A stretch of 64,000 nt of DNA from an uncultured Flavobacteriaceae bacterium (GTDB lineage: Bacteria > Bacteroidota > Bacteroidia > Flavobacteriales > Flavobacteriaceae), in contig CANKYF010000001.1 of NCBI GenBank assembly GCA_947487895.1, forward strand, positions 124,001 to 188,000, in the 5' to 3' direction. Below are positions 38,705 to 48,949 of the stretch, piece after piece; within the stretch, counting starts at the first letter, position 1; every line of letters begins with the position of its first letter. The notes under the pieces are model-generated. The model had not been told where the DNA came from. It saw only the letters and a program-made list of their open reading frames with translations, and did no database searches. Both the position numbers and the translations under genes were made by a program.

Positions 38705-39556
38705 ATGAAAAAAACACTATTATTTTTCATGGCATTTGCTACTATAACTATGGTAAATGCGCAAGTAAAAACCCCTCAGCCAAGTCCGTCTGCAAAATTA
38801 GAGCAGAAGGTAGGTTTAACAGATGTTACTATTGAATATTCTAGACCAGGGGTTAAAGGAAGAGCCATTTTTGGTGATTTAGAGCCATGGGGGACTGTTT
38901 GGAGAACAGGAGCCAACAAAAACACAACAGTAACTTTTAGTGATGATATAACTTTTGCTGAACAAGAAGTGAAAGCTGGAACGTATGCACTTTATACAAG
39001 ATTGAATTCTGCTAAGCAATGGGATATCATGTTGTATGCCGATTCTAACAATTGGGGGACGCCAAGAGAATGGGATGATAGCAAAGTAGTTGCAACTGCT
39101 AAAGTGGAAGTACATGAAGTGCCTTTTAATGTAGAAACATTAGCAATTGATATTAACCAAATTAAAAACGATAGTGCTGTTTTAGAAATAATTTGGGAGA
39201 AATCTTATGCGGCTGTTCCTTTTACAGTGCCAACAGATAAAAAAGTAAGTAAGAGCATTGAAAACGTAATGGGAGGACCTTCTTCAGATGATTACTTTGC
39301 TTCTGCTGTATATTATTTAGAATCTGGTAAAGATATAAAAGAGGCTGTTAAGTGGATTGATAAAGCTGTTGATATGGATAAAGACAAACCTAAGTTCTGG
39401 GTTATTCACCAACAAGCTTTAATTCATGCAAAAGCAGGAAACAAAAAAGGAGCAATAGAAGCTGCTAAAACGTCTTTAAAGTTAGCTAAAGATAATAACT
39501 ATGCACCTTATGTAGCTAAGAACGAAAAGGTTCTTAAAGAATGGGGAGCATTATAA
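38705..39556 (+). CDS. DUF2911 domain-containing secreted protein
   Basis: PSPSAKLEQKVGLTDVTIEYSRPGVKGRAIFG; C-terminal helical repeat. Confidence 0.8.
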   Translation: MKKTLLFFMAFATITMVNAQVKTPQPSPSAKLEQKVGLTDVTIEYSRPGVKGRAIFGDLEPWGTVWRTGANKNTTVTFSDDITFAEQEVKAGTYALYTRLNSAKQWDIMLYADSNNWGTPREWDDSKVVATAKVEVHEVPFNVETLAIDINQIKNDSAVLEIIWEKSYAAVPFTVPTDKKVSKSIENVMGGPSSDDYFASAVYYLESGKDIKEAVKWIDKAVDMDKDKPKFWVIHQQALIHAKAGNKKGAIEAAKTSLKLAKDNNYAPYVAKNEKVLKEWGAL

Positions 39557-39595
39557 AAGAATATAGATAGTTAGATTTTTAGACTATTTAGATGA

Positions 39596-39622
39596 AAGCG
39601 CAACTTTTGGTTGCGCTTTTTT
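39596..39622 (+). terminator. Intrinsic terminator
   Basis: aagcgcaac ttttg gttgcgctttttt. Confidence 0.75.
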
Positions 39623-39627
39623 ATTGA

Positions 39628-39828
39628 TTAATCTTCATCTTCTAAAAAGAAAATCTCTTCTACTGGTTTTTTGAATAGACGTGCAATTTTTAGAGAAAGG
39701 ACAGTAGAGGGCACATACTTATTCTTTTCCATGGCGTTAATGGTTTGCCTGCTTACACCTATTCTTTCAGCTAAATCTGCTTGTGTCATATCAAAAATAG
39801 CACGTTGTACTTTTATGCTATTCTTCAT
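39628..39828 (-). CDS. XRE/HTH_3 family transcriptional regulator
   Basis: RAIFDMTQADLAERIGVSRQTINAMEKNKYVPSTVLSLKIARLF. Confidence 0.9.
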   Translation of the reverse strand: MKNSIKVQRAIFDMTQADLAERIGVSRQTINAMEKNKYVPSTVLSLKIARLFKKPVEEIFFLEDED

Positions 39829-40297
39829 GACTTCTGGTTTTTATTTTTAAAAAATTAAATCGAAATATAAAGAATAAAAGTGGTGTAAACATATTAAATA
39901 CTAAAATGTCAAAGAAAGTATAGTGGAAAACAAAAACTGTCGTAATAATCAAAATAGTATAGTTAGCTATAATAGCCCAAACTAATGAATCTTTTCTTAA
40001 CTTATAAATGTATTCATCTTCTTGTTTTTCTTTAGAAAAACCAACCAACAAGCCTCCTATAATTATAAATAAAGTAGACAGTTCGTCGGCTATAGGATTT
40101 TCAATAATTTTGAAAAAACTGTAACCTTCTTCAGGTTCTAAAAAGTTATTTTCATGAATAAGTGAAATTACTTTAGTTGTTAAGAAGTTAAATTCATAAT
40201 CATTTATAAATAGAAATATTCCTGAAATAATTCCAATAAATAAAAGGATCCAACCTGGTATTTTGTACTTGTTGGGTAATAAATAATTTGTTTTCAT
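39818..40297 (-). CDS. Membrane protein, partner of XRE regulator
   Basis: Several hydrophobic TM segments; overlaps the HTH gene start. Confidence 0.6.
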   Translation of the reverse strand: MKTNYLLPNKYKIPGWILLFIGIISGIFLFINDYEFNFLTTKVISLIHENNFLEPEEGYSFFKIIENPIADELSTLFIIIGGLLVGFSKEKQEDEYIYKLRKDSLVWAIIANYTILIITTVFVFHYTFFDILVFNMFTPLLFFIFRFNFLKIKTRSHEE

Positions 40298-40422
40298 AAC
40301 TGTTCGTTTTAGATACTGAAATAAATTCAGTACATGTTGATTTATGTTTCAAAAGTAAAGCAAACTTTACATTTAGACAAATAAAAATGACTTTAAGTCA
40401 TAAAAACCAAACTTTTTAATGT

Positions 40423-41394
40423 TTAATAATTAAGATTAATAGCCTTTCTAACCTTATCAAGAAGTGATATAAGCTGTTGACTAAACTCAAAAGTCATAAT
40501 ATCACTTTCTGTTTTATTATTTCTTATGAGTTTATTGAAATGAGAGATTTCGTAGTTGTAGCCAATGGTTGAGTAATTAAAATCAATAAGTTTTTCTATG
40601 CCATCAACTATTAGAGTGACTGTTGTAGGACCAAAAAAGCCTTTATTAATTTTTATAATTCCTTTTTCACAATAAAAAATAGCTTCTGTAGGTGTGTCTT
40701 CTAGAAGTGTACTTTTTAGATTTGCGGTAACATTATTATCATATTTAAAATTGATGTTACAAGACGAGTCTGCGCCATTTTCAAAAAAAGTGGCATTAGC
40801 TTCAATATTTTCAGGAACTCCTAACGAAGATAATGCAGCAAAAATTGGATAGATACCAATATCTAGTAAGCTACCACCACCCAATTCTTTATTAAAAAGT
40901 CTGACATTGTTGTTAAAAGCTCTGTAAAAACCAAAGTCAGCTTCTAACTTTAATACTTTACCATAGGTATCTTTTTGTATTACATCTAAAACATATTGAT
41001 AATGAGGTAAAAAATATGTCCAAAGGGCTTCCATTAATAATACCTTTTTTTCTTTGGCTTTACTAGTCATTTCATTGACTTGGTCAATGTTCATAGCAAA
41101 TGGTTTTTCGCATAACACAGGAATATTATGTTCTAAACAAAGTAGTGCATTTTCTTTATGTAAAGCATGCGGTGTTGCTACGTATATAGCATCTACACTT
41201 TTATCTTTTACAAGGGCTTCATAATTTGAATAAGCTTTTGCGGCATTATATTCTGAAGCAAATTCATTAGCTTTTTCTTGAGTTCTAGAAGCTACGGCGT
41301 ATAGTTTAGCATCTTTAAAAGTTAGAAGATCTTTAGCAAATTTATGAGCAATATTTCCCAGACCTATAATACCCCAATTAATGGTTTTAGACAT
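40423..41394 (-). CDS. Gfo/Idh/MocA family oxidoreductase
   Basis: INWGIIGLGNIAHKFAKDL; VLCEKPFAMNIDQVNEM; start trimmed to MSKTINW. Confidence 0.92.
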   Translation of the reverse strand: MSKTINWGIIGLGNIAHKFAKDLLTFKDAKLYAVASRTQEKANEFASEYNAAKAYSNYEALVKDKSVDAIYVATPHALHKENALLCLEHNIPVLCEKPFAMNIDQVNEMTSKAKEKKVLLMEALWTYFLPHYQYVLDVIQKDTYGKVLKLEADFGFYRAFNNNVRLFNKELGGGSLLDIGIYPIFAALSSLGVPENIEANATFFENGADSSCNINFKYDNNVTANLKSTLLEDTPTEAIFYCEKGIIKINKGFFGPTTVTLIVDGIEKLIDFNYSTIGYNYEISHFNKLIRNNKTESDIMTFEFSQQLISLLDKVRKAINLNY

Positions 41395-43195
41395 GTAATG
41401 TTTCTTTGTTTTTGTTAAATGGTTGTATAGCATTCGCTATAATTATAACAAGTAGACAGCCAAATAAATTTAACCATAAATAAGGCATCCAATCAAACCA
41501 CCAACCTATAATTACTATGACTTGAGTAATTATGGCTGCAATAAAAACGGCATTAGCTTTTATATGCTTAAAGAAAAATGCAAGCATGAATATTCCTAAA
41601 ACATTTCCGTAAAATATAGAGCCAATAATATTTACTAACTGAATAAGGTTTTCAGCTAGATTTGCAAAACAGGCAATGATTATAGCTATTATACCCCAAA
41701 CTAAAGTAAAAAGTTTTGTGGCATTTACCATATGTTTTTCGTCCTTGTTTTCTTTTAAGTTTCTACCGTATAAGTCTATAGATGTAATAGTAGCCAAAGC
41801 ATTTATTTCAGAGGCTGTAGAAGACATGGCTGCCGATAATATTACGGCTAAGAGTAAACCAATTAAACCCTTTGGAAGATATTTAAGAATAAATGTGATA
41901 AACATGTAATCTCTATCATTGGTCTTGGTGTCTTTGGCAGACTCTTTATATAAATCCTTTAGTTCATTCTTTTTTTCTTTATAGAATTTACTATCCTTAT
42001 CCTCTATTAAGTTTAATTCATTGCTTAGTCTAGCATATTGATTAACGTAAGCCGTATCAATAGCTTTCTTTATTAAAAATTTAGATTCCTTTCTATATGT
42101 TTTCTCAATACTATCTAGAGCAAATAAATCTTTTCTTAAATTATCATTATCTGTTTTAGTTAGCTGAATACTAATGGCTTTCTTTTTATTAAAAAGTGTG
42201 TTTTGTTTGTTTTGAAGTGCTTGATATTGTTCTGAATATTCTGAAGCTAAAACAGTTTCTGTAGACGAGTTAATAAAGTTTAACGGAGGTGGGTTAAATT
42301 GGTAAAAAACAAACACCATGATACCTACTAATAAAATGAAAAACTGCATTGGGACTTTTAATAATCCGTTGAATATTAAACCCATTTGCATTTCTTTTAC
42401 AGATTTAGCGGATAGATAACGTTGAACCTGACTTTGGTCTGTTCCAAAATATGCCAAAGCTAGAAATGTGCCTCCAATTAATCCAGACCAAACTGTATAT
42501 CTGTTTTCTAAATCGAATGAAAAGTCTAATATTTCCATCCTTCCATTAGATCCAGCAATGTCTATGGCTTTGGTAAACGAGACATCGTCAGGAATTAAGT
42601 TTAAAATAATAAATAGAGCCGCTAACATGCCAGCAAAAATGACAAACATCTGTTGTTTTTGCGTTACAGTAACTGCTTTGGTGCCTCCAGATACTGTATA
42701 AATTATGACTAAAACACCAATAGCAATATTAAGGTAAGTTATATTCCAACCTAAAACAACAGATAGAATTATTGCAGGTGCAAAAATGGTAATTCCAGCT
42801 GCTAATCCGCGTTGAATTAAAAATAAAATAGCTGTTAATGTTCTGGTTTTTAAATCGAATCTATCTTCTAGAAATTCATAAGCTGTATAAACTTTTAGCC
42901 TATGATAAAGCGGAATAAATACCATACAGATGACTACCATAGCTATGGGTAAACCAAAGTAGAATTGTACAAAACCCATTCCGTCTGAGAATGCTTGACC
43001 TGTAGTAGATAAAAATGTTATAGCACTGGCTTGGGTTGCCATAACCGATAAACCAATGGTCCACCATTTTGTAGAGTTTCCACCTTTTATATAATCTTGA
43101 GCACTATTTCTACCTCTTGTTTTCCAAGTACCGTAACCAACAATTGTTAGTAAAGTGACTACTAAAACGGTCCAATCTATCCAATTAAGTTGCAT
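41387..43195 (-). CDS. Sodium:solute symporter (SSS) family
   Basis: RNSAQDYIKGGNSTKWWTIGLSVMATQASAITFLSTTGQAF; many TM helices. Confidence 0.9.
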   Translation of the reverse strand: MQLNWIDWTVLVVTLLTIVGYGTWKTRGRNSAQDYIKGGNSTKWWTIGLSVMATQASAITFLSTTGQAFSDGMGFVQFYFGLPIAMVVICMVFIPLYHRLKVYTAYEFLEDRFDLKTRTLTAILFLIQRGLAAGITIFAPAIILSVVLGWNITYLNIAIGVLVIIYTVSGGTKAVTVTQKQQMFVIFAGMLAALFIILNLIPDDVSFTKAIDIAGSNGRMEILDFSFDLENRYTVWSGLIGGTFLALAYFGTDQSQVQRYLSAKSVKEMQMGLIFNGLLKVPMQFFILLVGIMVFVFYQFNPPPLNFINSSTETVLASEYSEQYQALQNKQNTLFNKKKAISIQLTKTDNDNLRKDLFALDSIEKTYRKESKFLIKKAIDTAYVNQYARLSNELNLIEDKDSKFYKEKKNELKDLYKESAKDTKTNDRDYMFITFILKYLPKGLIGLLLAVILSAAMSSTASEINALATITSIDLYGRNLKENKDEKHMVNATKLFTLVWGIIAIIIACFANLAENLIQLVNIIGSIFYGNVLGIFMLAFFFKHIKANAVFIAAIITQVIVIIGWWFDWMPYLWLNLFGCLLVIIIANAIQPFNKNKETLHV

Positions 43196-43196
43196 A

Positions 43197-43307
43197 TTAA
43201 AAGGCTTTCATTATTAAGTAGAACAATATGAAATATATAGCATTGGCAATTAAAACTAAAGAGTAAAGCTTTAGCCATGGTTGTTTAGGTTGGTTCTTGT
43301 CTTGCAT
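43197..43307 (-). CDS. 36-aa single-TM small protein (not in supplied ORF track)
   Basis: MQDKNQPKQPWLKLYSLVLIANAIYFILFYLIMKAF*; stop 1 nt before symporter start. Confidence 0.6.
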   Translation of the reverse strand: MQDKNQPKQPWLKLYSLVLIANAIYFILFYLIMKAF

Positions 43308-43309
43308 GA

Positions 43310-45838
43310 CTAGTTTTTTATTTTGGCTTCTAATTTTAAATCTTCTTTCCCCAAAGAAAGCATGTTGGCAAATAGTCTGTACGCCCCTGAAATTCCGGCA
43401 GGAAACTCCCTAAAGAAACTCAACCCCGTATAAATGTAATGCCCTTTGCCATGTTTGGCTACCAATAGACTTCCATTTTTTGGACTTTCATTTTTATCAT
43501 TCATAGATAGTATAGGGGTGAATTCATTTCCCCACTGGCTTGGGAAATACAACCCACGTTCTTGGGTCCAGCCTTCAAAATCTTTTTGTGTGATTTTATT
43601 AGGGAAGTTTAATACTGGATGCTCAGGATTTAAGAATCTAACTTCAGCATTCTCATCGGTTACTCGGTCTCTAGATAATTTTAAATTATAGGGTGCTAGT
43701 TGTTGAGTTTTTAACCTGTGAGAGGTGTTGTATTGCACAATCATATTACCACCATCTGCCACAAAATCAAATAATGTTTGTTGTTTAAAGTCTAAATCTT
43801 CAAGTGTATTGTAGGCTCTAATACCAACTACTACTGCATCAAAATTGTTCAATAACTCAGCAGTTATATCTTCGGTTTTAATAATACGTACATTATATCC
43901 AATTTGTTCTAAACTTTCAGGAACAACATCACCAGCTCCTTGAATATATGCAATATTTTCACCACGTTTTTTAATATCTAATCTTACTACTTTACTTTCA
44001 CTTGGTAATAATACCGTTTGATACGGAATATGCTCATAAGTGATTTCAACGAGCTCTTTGGTGTGATCTTTATCGCCTACATGAACTATAGGACCAATAA
44101 GTCCTTCACTTTGGTTTTTAGGTGGCACAATGGTAAATACCAAAGACTGTTCTTCGTCTTTATGTTTTATAGATACTTTTTGATTCTTTGGAAAAACGCT
44201 CCAGCCTTCCGGATGACAGATTTCTACATGCCCTTCTAAATCATTTTTTCCTGCTTTAACAACAACTGTAATGTCATGTTGTTTTTCAGTATCAAAAATG
44301 ATGACTTTTTCAGAAATTTTAGCTGACGCTTCAGGAATGATTTCCAATGGACGATATAGCTCTCCTTTATCTGGTTTAGAATAACGATGAATCACATCTT
44401 TTTCAAAATTTATGGAATAGCCATTAAAATCTAATACAAAATTGGCTTGAAGTGCTCTTTTGGTTTCTGGGTTTCCTATGATGGTTTTATCATCCACTTT
44501 ATACATGCCCAAGGTTCCTTTAGAGTTTAACCAATAGGGGTTTGTAGTTTTTAAATTTTTAGGAATAATACTGTTGAAAGAAAATGTCTGTTTTTTATTA
44601 TTTTCCAAATTAATATCTGGATTTTGAATTTGCTCTAAAGGAGAAATACTAATATTTTTTAGAGTAATATTTATGTTACTTCTTTTAAGAACTTCAATAT
44701 TAATTTTAAGATCGTTATTAACTGAAACTGAAGGTGAAGAGGCGGAAGCTTCTAAATAAAGCCCTGCACACATTTCAATGATAGTTTTTAGCTCTTTAGA
44801 TTTTAAGTTTTTCCAATGTTCATCTTCAACATTTTGCAACAATTTATATGCTTTTGTAAGTTGTGATACATGAACTGCTGGGTTTGTAAAATTGAAGTTG
44901 TTTTCTATATCATATAAAATATCTCCAATAGCTTTACCTCCTTTAATTCTATTCCAAGAAGTATCAACGCCTGCAAAAATATTATCTCCTTCTAAAGGTT
45001 CACCTTTTATTAATTCAACATACTCTTCTTGTGAGCCACGTTGTGATAATCTACCAAAGCCTTGACATAAGTGTTGGCTACTAGCTAGAGAAGCTAATTC
45101 GTTATTAGATATGCCTTTTAGAGGGTAATACACACCAATATCAAAATGAATCATATTACTTTTATCTGCTTCTGCAAATTTTTCTCTGCTACCATAAAAC
45201 CACCAGTTGGTATTAAAAAACAAACGCTTTGGTTGCCATGTATCAACTTGATTTAATAAATCTGTATACGCATTTTTATCTCCTGCCAGATCAAAAGCTT
45301 CGTGACTTAACATTGCAGATGTTGTATGATGACCATGAGTAGTTCCTGGAGTTCTGTGATCAAACCTATTTATAATTACATCAGGTTTAAACTTTCTAAT
45401 AGCTAAAACTACATCACTTAATACGTCTTCTTTATTCCAAATAGAAAGGGTTTCCTCTGGGTGTTTAGAGTAGCCAAAATCATTAGCTCTAGAGAACATT
45501 TGTTCGCCACCATCAACTCGTCTTGCTGCTAATAACTCTTGAGTTCTTATAACTCCTAATAATTCTCTAATTTCTGGTCCAATTAAGTTTTGTCCGCCAT
45601 CACCTCTAGTTAAAGACAAATAAGCTGTTCTTGCCTTTACTTGGTTAGACATGTAAGATATCAATCTGGTATTCTCATCATCTGGATGAGCAGCTACGTA
45701 TAGAACAGATCCTAAAAAGTTGAGTTTTTGAACAGACTCATAGATTTGTGAAGATGAAGGGGTTTTAGGTTTTTGAGCGTTTACAATTGTAAACGATACT
45801 AAAAAAACAATAAAAAAAGTAATGTGTTTTCGCATCAT
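43310..45838 (-). CDS. PIG-L (LmbE-like) family deacetylase, large secreted form
   Basis: YVAAHPDDENTRLISYMSN; RFDHRTPGTTHGHHTTSAML. Confidence 0.9.
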   Translation of the reverse strand: MMRKHITFFIVFLVSFTIVNAQKPKTPSSSQIYESVQKLNFLGSVLYVAAHPDDENTRLISYMSNQVKARTAYLSLTRGDGGQNLIGPEIRELLGVIRTQELLAARRVDGGEQMFSRANDFGYSKHPEETLSIWNKEDVLSDVVLAIRKFKPDVIINRFDHRTPGTTHGHHTTSAMLSHEAFDLAGDKNAYTDLLNQVDTWQPKRLFFNTNWWFYGSREKFAEADKSNMIHFDIGVYYPLKGISNNELASLASSQHLCQGFGRLSQRGSQEEYVELIKGEPLEGDNIFAGVDTSWNRIKGGKAIGDILYDIENNFNFTNPAVHVSQLTKAYKLLQNVEDEHWKNLKSKELKTIIEMCAGLYLEASASSPSVSVNNDLKINIEVLKRSNINITLKNISISPLEQIQNPDINLENNKKQTFSFNSIIPKNLKTTNPYWLNSKGTLGMYKVDDKTIIGNPETKRALQANFVLDFNGYSINFEKDVIHRYSKPDKGELYRPLEIIPEASAKISEKVIIFDTEKQHDITVVVKAGKNDLEGHVEICHPEGWSVFPKNQKVSIKHKDEEQSLVFTIVPPKNQSEGLIGPIVHVGDKDHTKELVEITYEHIPYQTVLLPSESKVVRLDIKKRGENIAYIQGAGDVVPESLEQIGYNVRIIKTEDITAELLNNFDAVVVGIRAYNTLEDLDFKQQTLFDFVADGGNMIVQYNTSHRLKTQQLAPYNLKLSRDRVTDENAEVRFLNPEHPVLNFPNKITQKDFEGWTQERGLYFPSQWGNEFTPILSMNDKNESPKNGSLLVAKHGKGHYIYTGLSFFREFPAGISGAYRLFANMLSLGKEDLKLEAKIKN

Positions 45839-45909
45839 ATATTTGATTAGCTAAAACCAAATATAGGAAAGTAAGCTTGGGTATGGTTGGGTTTTAATGT
45901 TTCTTTAAC

Positions 45910-46437
45910 TTATAATTCAGTGTTTTCTTTAATAGCATCTTTCTCTATTAAAGTAACAGGTTTTTGAAGTATTAAATTGTTTGGATACGTTACTAAATCA
46001 CCATTCTCTAATCTTAAGTTTACTTGAAATGCTCCAATGTCTTCAATAATAGCTTTCATAGGAATATCATTATCATGAATTTTAATTTTATCGCCCACTT
46101 TGTAAGGATAAGAAAAGAATAAAATGATACCAGACGTAACATTACTAAGCACAGACCAAACGGCAAACATAGCTATGCCTAAAATGGCAAAAACTGAAGA
46201 GAAAATAACAGCTATGTCTTCAAAATTTACTCCAAAAACAAAGGCTTCAATAAGAAGAGCAATTAGAAATAAACTTACGGTTACATATTTACAAATAAGA
46301 TTAATTCTAGCCTTTATGATACCATATTTCTTACCTCTTTTTCTAATAATAAGATTGGTTATAAAACCAAATAAACATAATATAAGTAATACAACAGCAC
46401 TGTAGAAAAGCTCTTCTTTATAAGTTTCAAAAAACAT
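45910..46437 (-). CDS. Small MscS-like mechanosensitive channel domain protein
   Basis: FAVWSVLSNVTSGIILFFSYPYKVGDKIKIHD. Confidence 0.8.
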   Translation of the reverse strand: MFFETYKEELFYSAVVLLILCLFGFITNLIIRKRGKKYGIIKARINLICKYVTVSLFLIALLIEAFVFGVNFEDIAVIFSSVFAILGIAMFAVWSVLSNVTSGIILFFSYPYKVGDKIKIHDNDIPMKAIIEDIGAFQVNLRLENGDLVTYPNNLILQKPVTLIEKDAIKENTEL

Positions 46438-46487
46438 ATAGGATCTTTAAAGAATTCAATAACAAAGATACACTAAAAAGGTAAAAA

Positions 46488-47408
46488 TTAATTGAGTTTT
46501 AATGTGTCTCTTAATGTTTCGTATTTATTAGAATTCTTGCTCCAATAAGGGGATTTTAATGTTTTTAGTTTGGTGGCTTTTGTAGTTAACTCTTTAGCGT
46601 TTGCTCCAAATCCGCTTTTAAACGTTTCTTCCCAGCTAAGAATATCATATGGGAAATTAGGGTTGAAATTAATAACTAATTGTCTATGTAATTCAGGGTA
46701 TTGAATAGAATAGGAATTTGTTGTTAGACTTGCTGTAGCTTTATATGCTTTAACAGGTGTATGACGCATTCTAGTATATTCAAATGAAGGAATGATTTCT
46801 AAATTACCTGTTGGTAATGATTTTGGATTCATTCTTAACTGAGTCCATAATTCATTTTCAAGAATAGATTTATTTAAGCTGAAGTTTTTATCAGCTTCAC
46901 CTTCAAAATAAGAGTGTGACATCACTTCAAAGGTATTTCTGTTATTAAGTTGGGTATATACATGTCCGCACCATTCTTGCATTGAGCTTGATACTTTTAT
47001 AGCATGTTTGTTATTGGAAACAGGATAAAATACACTTTGCATAATAGAATACGGATAAATACCTGTATTGAAGTTTTTAGTAGTGTTTAATTTTAAAACA
47101 GGGATATTTGTAGTATTCTGGTTGTCTGCTTTTACCTGAGCATCTGGTAGAAAATCTTCGGTTACATAAATTAAAACAGCTTTTCCTTTTCTAATTTCTC
47201 CGTAACGGGCTTGTTCTAATTCATAAGATGAAACTTCAGCTTCACCTGAATACCAGTAATCTTTAAATTCTGGAGATAAGGGTTGAGGTTTCTTAGAGAT
47301 TTCTCTTATAGGTTTTTCAAAATTACTGGCTAGCAATGCTTTTTTAGGTTGTTCTCTACACGATATTATGAATACACTAAGTGCTAGAAGTTTTAAAAAC
47401 GTTTTCAT
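46488..47408 (-). CDS. Hypothetical lipoprotein
   Basis: Lipobox IISCRE; conserved-looking 306-aa ORF upstream of mscS-like gene. Confidence 0.55.
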   Translation of the reverse strand: MKTFLKLLALSVFIISCREQPKKALLASNFEKPIREISKKPQPLSPEFKDYWYSGEAEVSSYELEQARYGEIRKGKAVLIYVTEDFLPDAQVKADNQNTTNIPVLKLNTTKNFNTGIYPYSIMQSVFYPVSNNKHAIKVSSSMQEWCGHVYTQLNNRNTFEVMSHSYFEGEADKNFSLNKSILENELWTQLRMNPKSLPTGNLEIIPSFEYTRMRHTPVKAYKATASLTTNSYSIQYPELHRQLVINFNPNFPYDILSWEETFKSGFGANAKELTTKATKLKTLKSPYWSKNSNKYETLRDTLKLN

Positions 47409-47438
47409 TTTAACTCATTTAGACTTAAAATTACGAAG

Positions 47439-48032
47439 TTATTTACTGTCTACAATGTCATTTAACGTTTTATAAACAAGGTGAACGGGTAAGCCTACAA
47501 CATTAAAGAAAGAGCCTTCAATTTTAGTAACTCCAATTTCACCAATCCATTCTTGTATGCCATAAGCTCCAGCTTTATCAAACGATTTAAAAGTGTTTAT
47601 ATAGTACCAAATTTCATCATCAGCTAATTCTTTAAAAGTAACTTTTGTAATGCTATGTAGCGTTTTTTTATAAGTTGCATTTGTAAAACAAACAGAGGTA
47701 ATCACTTCATGAGTTTGGTTACTCAACGATTTTAAAACTGAAAAGGCTTCTTGTTCATCTCTAGGCTTCCCTAAAGCTTTTTCATTATGCCAAACAATGG
47801 TGTCACTTGTAATTAAAATATCGTGATCATTTAGTTCGTTTTCAAAAGGAAGTGCCTTTAGTTGAGCCAAATAATTACTGATTTCAAAATGCCTCAATCT
47901 TTCAGGATATTCTTCTTTTACGGGTTTTAATCTAATTTCAAAATCTAAACCTAAACCTTTAAAAAATGCTTGTCTTCTTGGAGACCCTGATGCCAAAATA
48001 ATATTAAAATCTTTAAGTTTTTCGTTAAGCAT
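47439..48032 (-). CDS. maf: Maf family nucleotide pyrophosphatase
   Basis: IILASGSPRRQAFFKGLGLDFEI; ITSDTIVWHNEKALGKP; VVGLPVHLVYKTL. Confidence 0.93.
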   Translation of the reverse strand: MLNEKLKDFNIILASGSPRRQAFFKGLGLDFEIRLKPVKEEYPERLRHFEISNYLAQLKALPFENELNDHDILITSDTIVWHNEKALGKPRDEQEAFSVLKSLSNQTHEVITSVCFTNATYKKTLHSITKVTFKELADDEIWYYINTFKSFDKAGAYGIQEWIGEIGVTKIEGSFFNVVGLPVHLVYKTLNDIVDSK

Positions 48033-48933
48033 ATGTGTATAAAAGTAGTGAAAGCATTCCTAATAATAGCACTAATTTGAGTATGTTACTAATATGTTGA
48101 AAATGTTTTTTGGTTTTTGCACTAAACGCTTTTATTGAGATATAAATTAAAGGTCCTAAAACAAAAAGTAGAAAATAAATGACTTGAGTTGGATGCTTAT
48201 ATATTCTAAAAATAATATAATAGGCTATCACTAAAACAGGAATGAGCGTTAAAGCAAATAAAATATTGCTTGCTCGTTCTCTACCAATAGCAATGGGTAG
48301 GGTGTTCATATCCGCTTTATAATCGCCATCAATGTCTTCAATATCTTTAGCAATCTCTCTAATAAAATTGATTAAAAAAGCGAAAAATGCATAGTTTAAA
48401 ATAAGTTTAAAATATACCAATTGTAACTGTTGATTATTATTAGTAACAGCAGGGAGTAAATCAAAAATGCCAACTATTAAAACGCTTAAACCTACCAAAA
48501 CCGAAATCACAATATTACCAACTAAAATATTACGTTTTAAGTAGCTCGCGTAAATATATAGTAGAGCTGAAATAACTACAAATAACGAAAAGAAAGCAGT
48601 TCTACCTACTAAAAAAGATAAATAGTAACCTAGACTTACGCCCAAAACATTGCATACAATAAATAAAGTAAAGGCGTTTTTTTCTGAAATGGATTTGCCT
48701 ACAATAACTTTCTGGGGTTTGTTTACTAAATCGGTTTCAATATCATAAATGTCATTGATGATGTTGCCAGCAGCAGCGATACTTACAGTAGCGAGAATTA
48801 GTATAGAAATACCCAAACCATCTAAACTTGTAAGAGCACCTAAAGGTTCTAGTAGCGCATATTTAACTAATAATTGTACTAGGACAATCATTAATAGATT
48901 TTTCCAACGAATAAGATTTAGAATAGGTAGCAA
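48025..48933 (-). CDS. UbiA family prenyltransferase (geranylgeranylglycerol-phosphate geranylgeranyltransferase-like)
   Basis: GNIINDIYDIETDLVNKP; REIAKDIEDIDGDYKADMNTLPI. Confidence 0.85.
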   Translation of the reverse strand: MLPILNLIRWKNLLMIVLVQLLVKYALLEPLGALTSLDGLGISILILATVSIAAAGNIINDIYDIETDLVNKPQKVIVGKSISEKNAFTLFIVCNVLGVSLGYYLSFLVGRTAFFSLFVVISALLYIYASYLKRNILVGNIVISVLVGLSVLIVGIFDLLPAVTNNNQQLQLVYFKLILNYAFFAFLINFIREIAKDIEDIDGDYKADMNTLPIAIGRERASNILFALTLIPVLVIAYYIIFRIYKHPTQVIYFLLFVLGPLIYISIKAFSAKTKKHFQHISNILKLVLLLGMLSLLLYTYA

Positions 48934-48949
48934 CTATTATAGTTTATTT

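Noticed and set aside
39628-40297. XRE regulator plus small membrane protein as toxin-antitoxin
   Set aside because: The pair looks like the common HTH regulator with a multi-TM partner; no toxin domain is evident.
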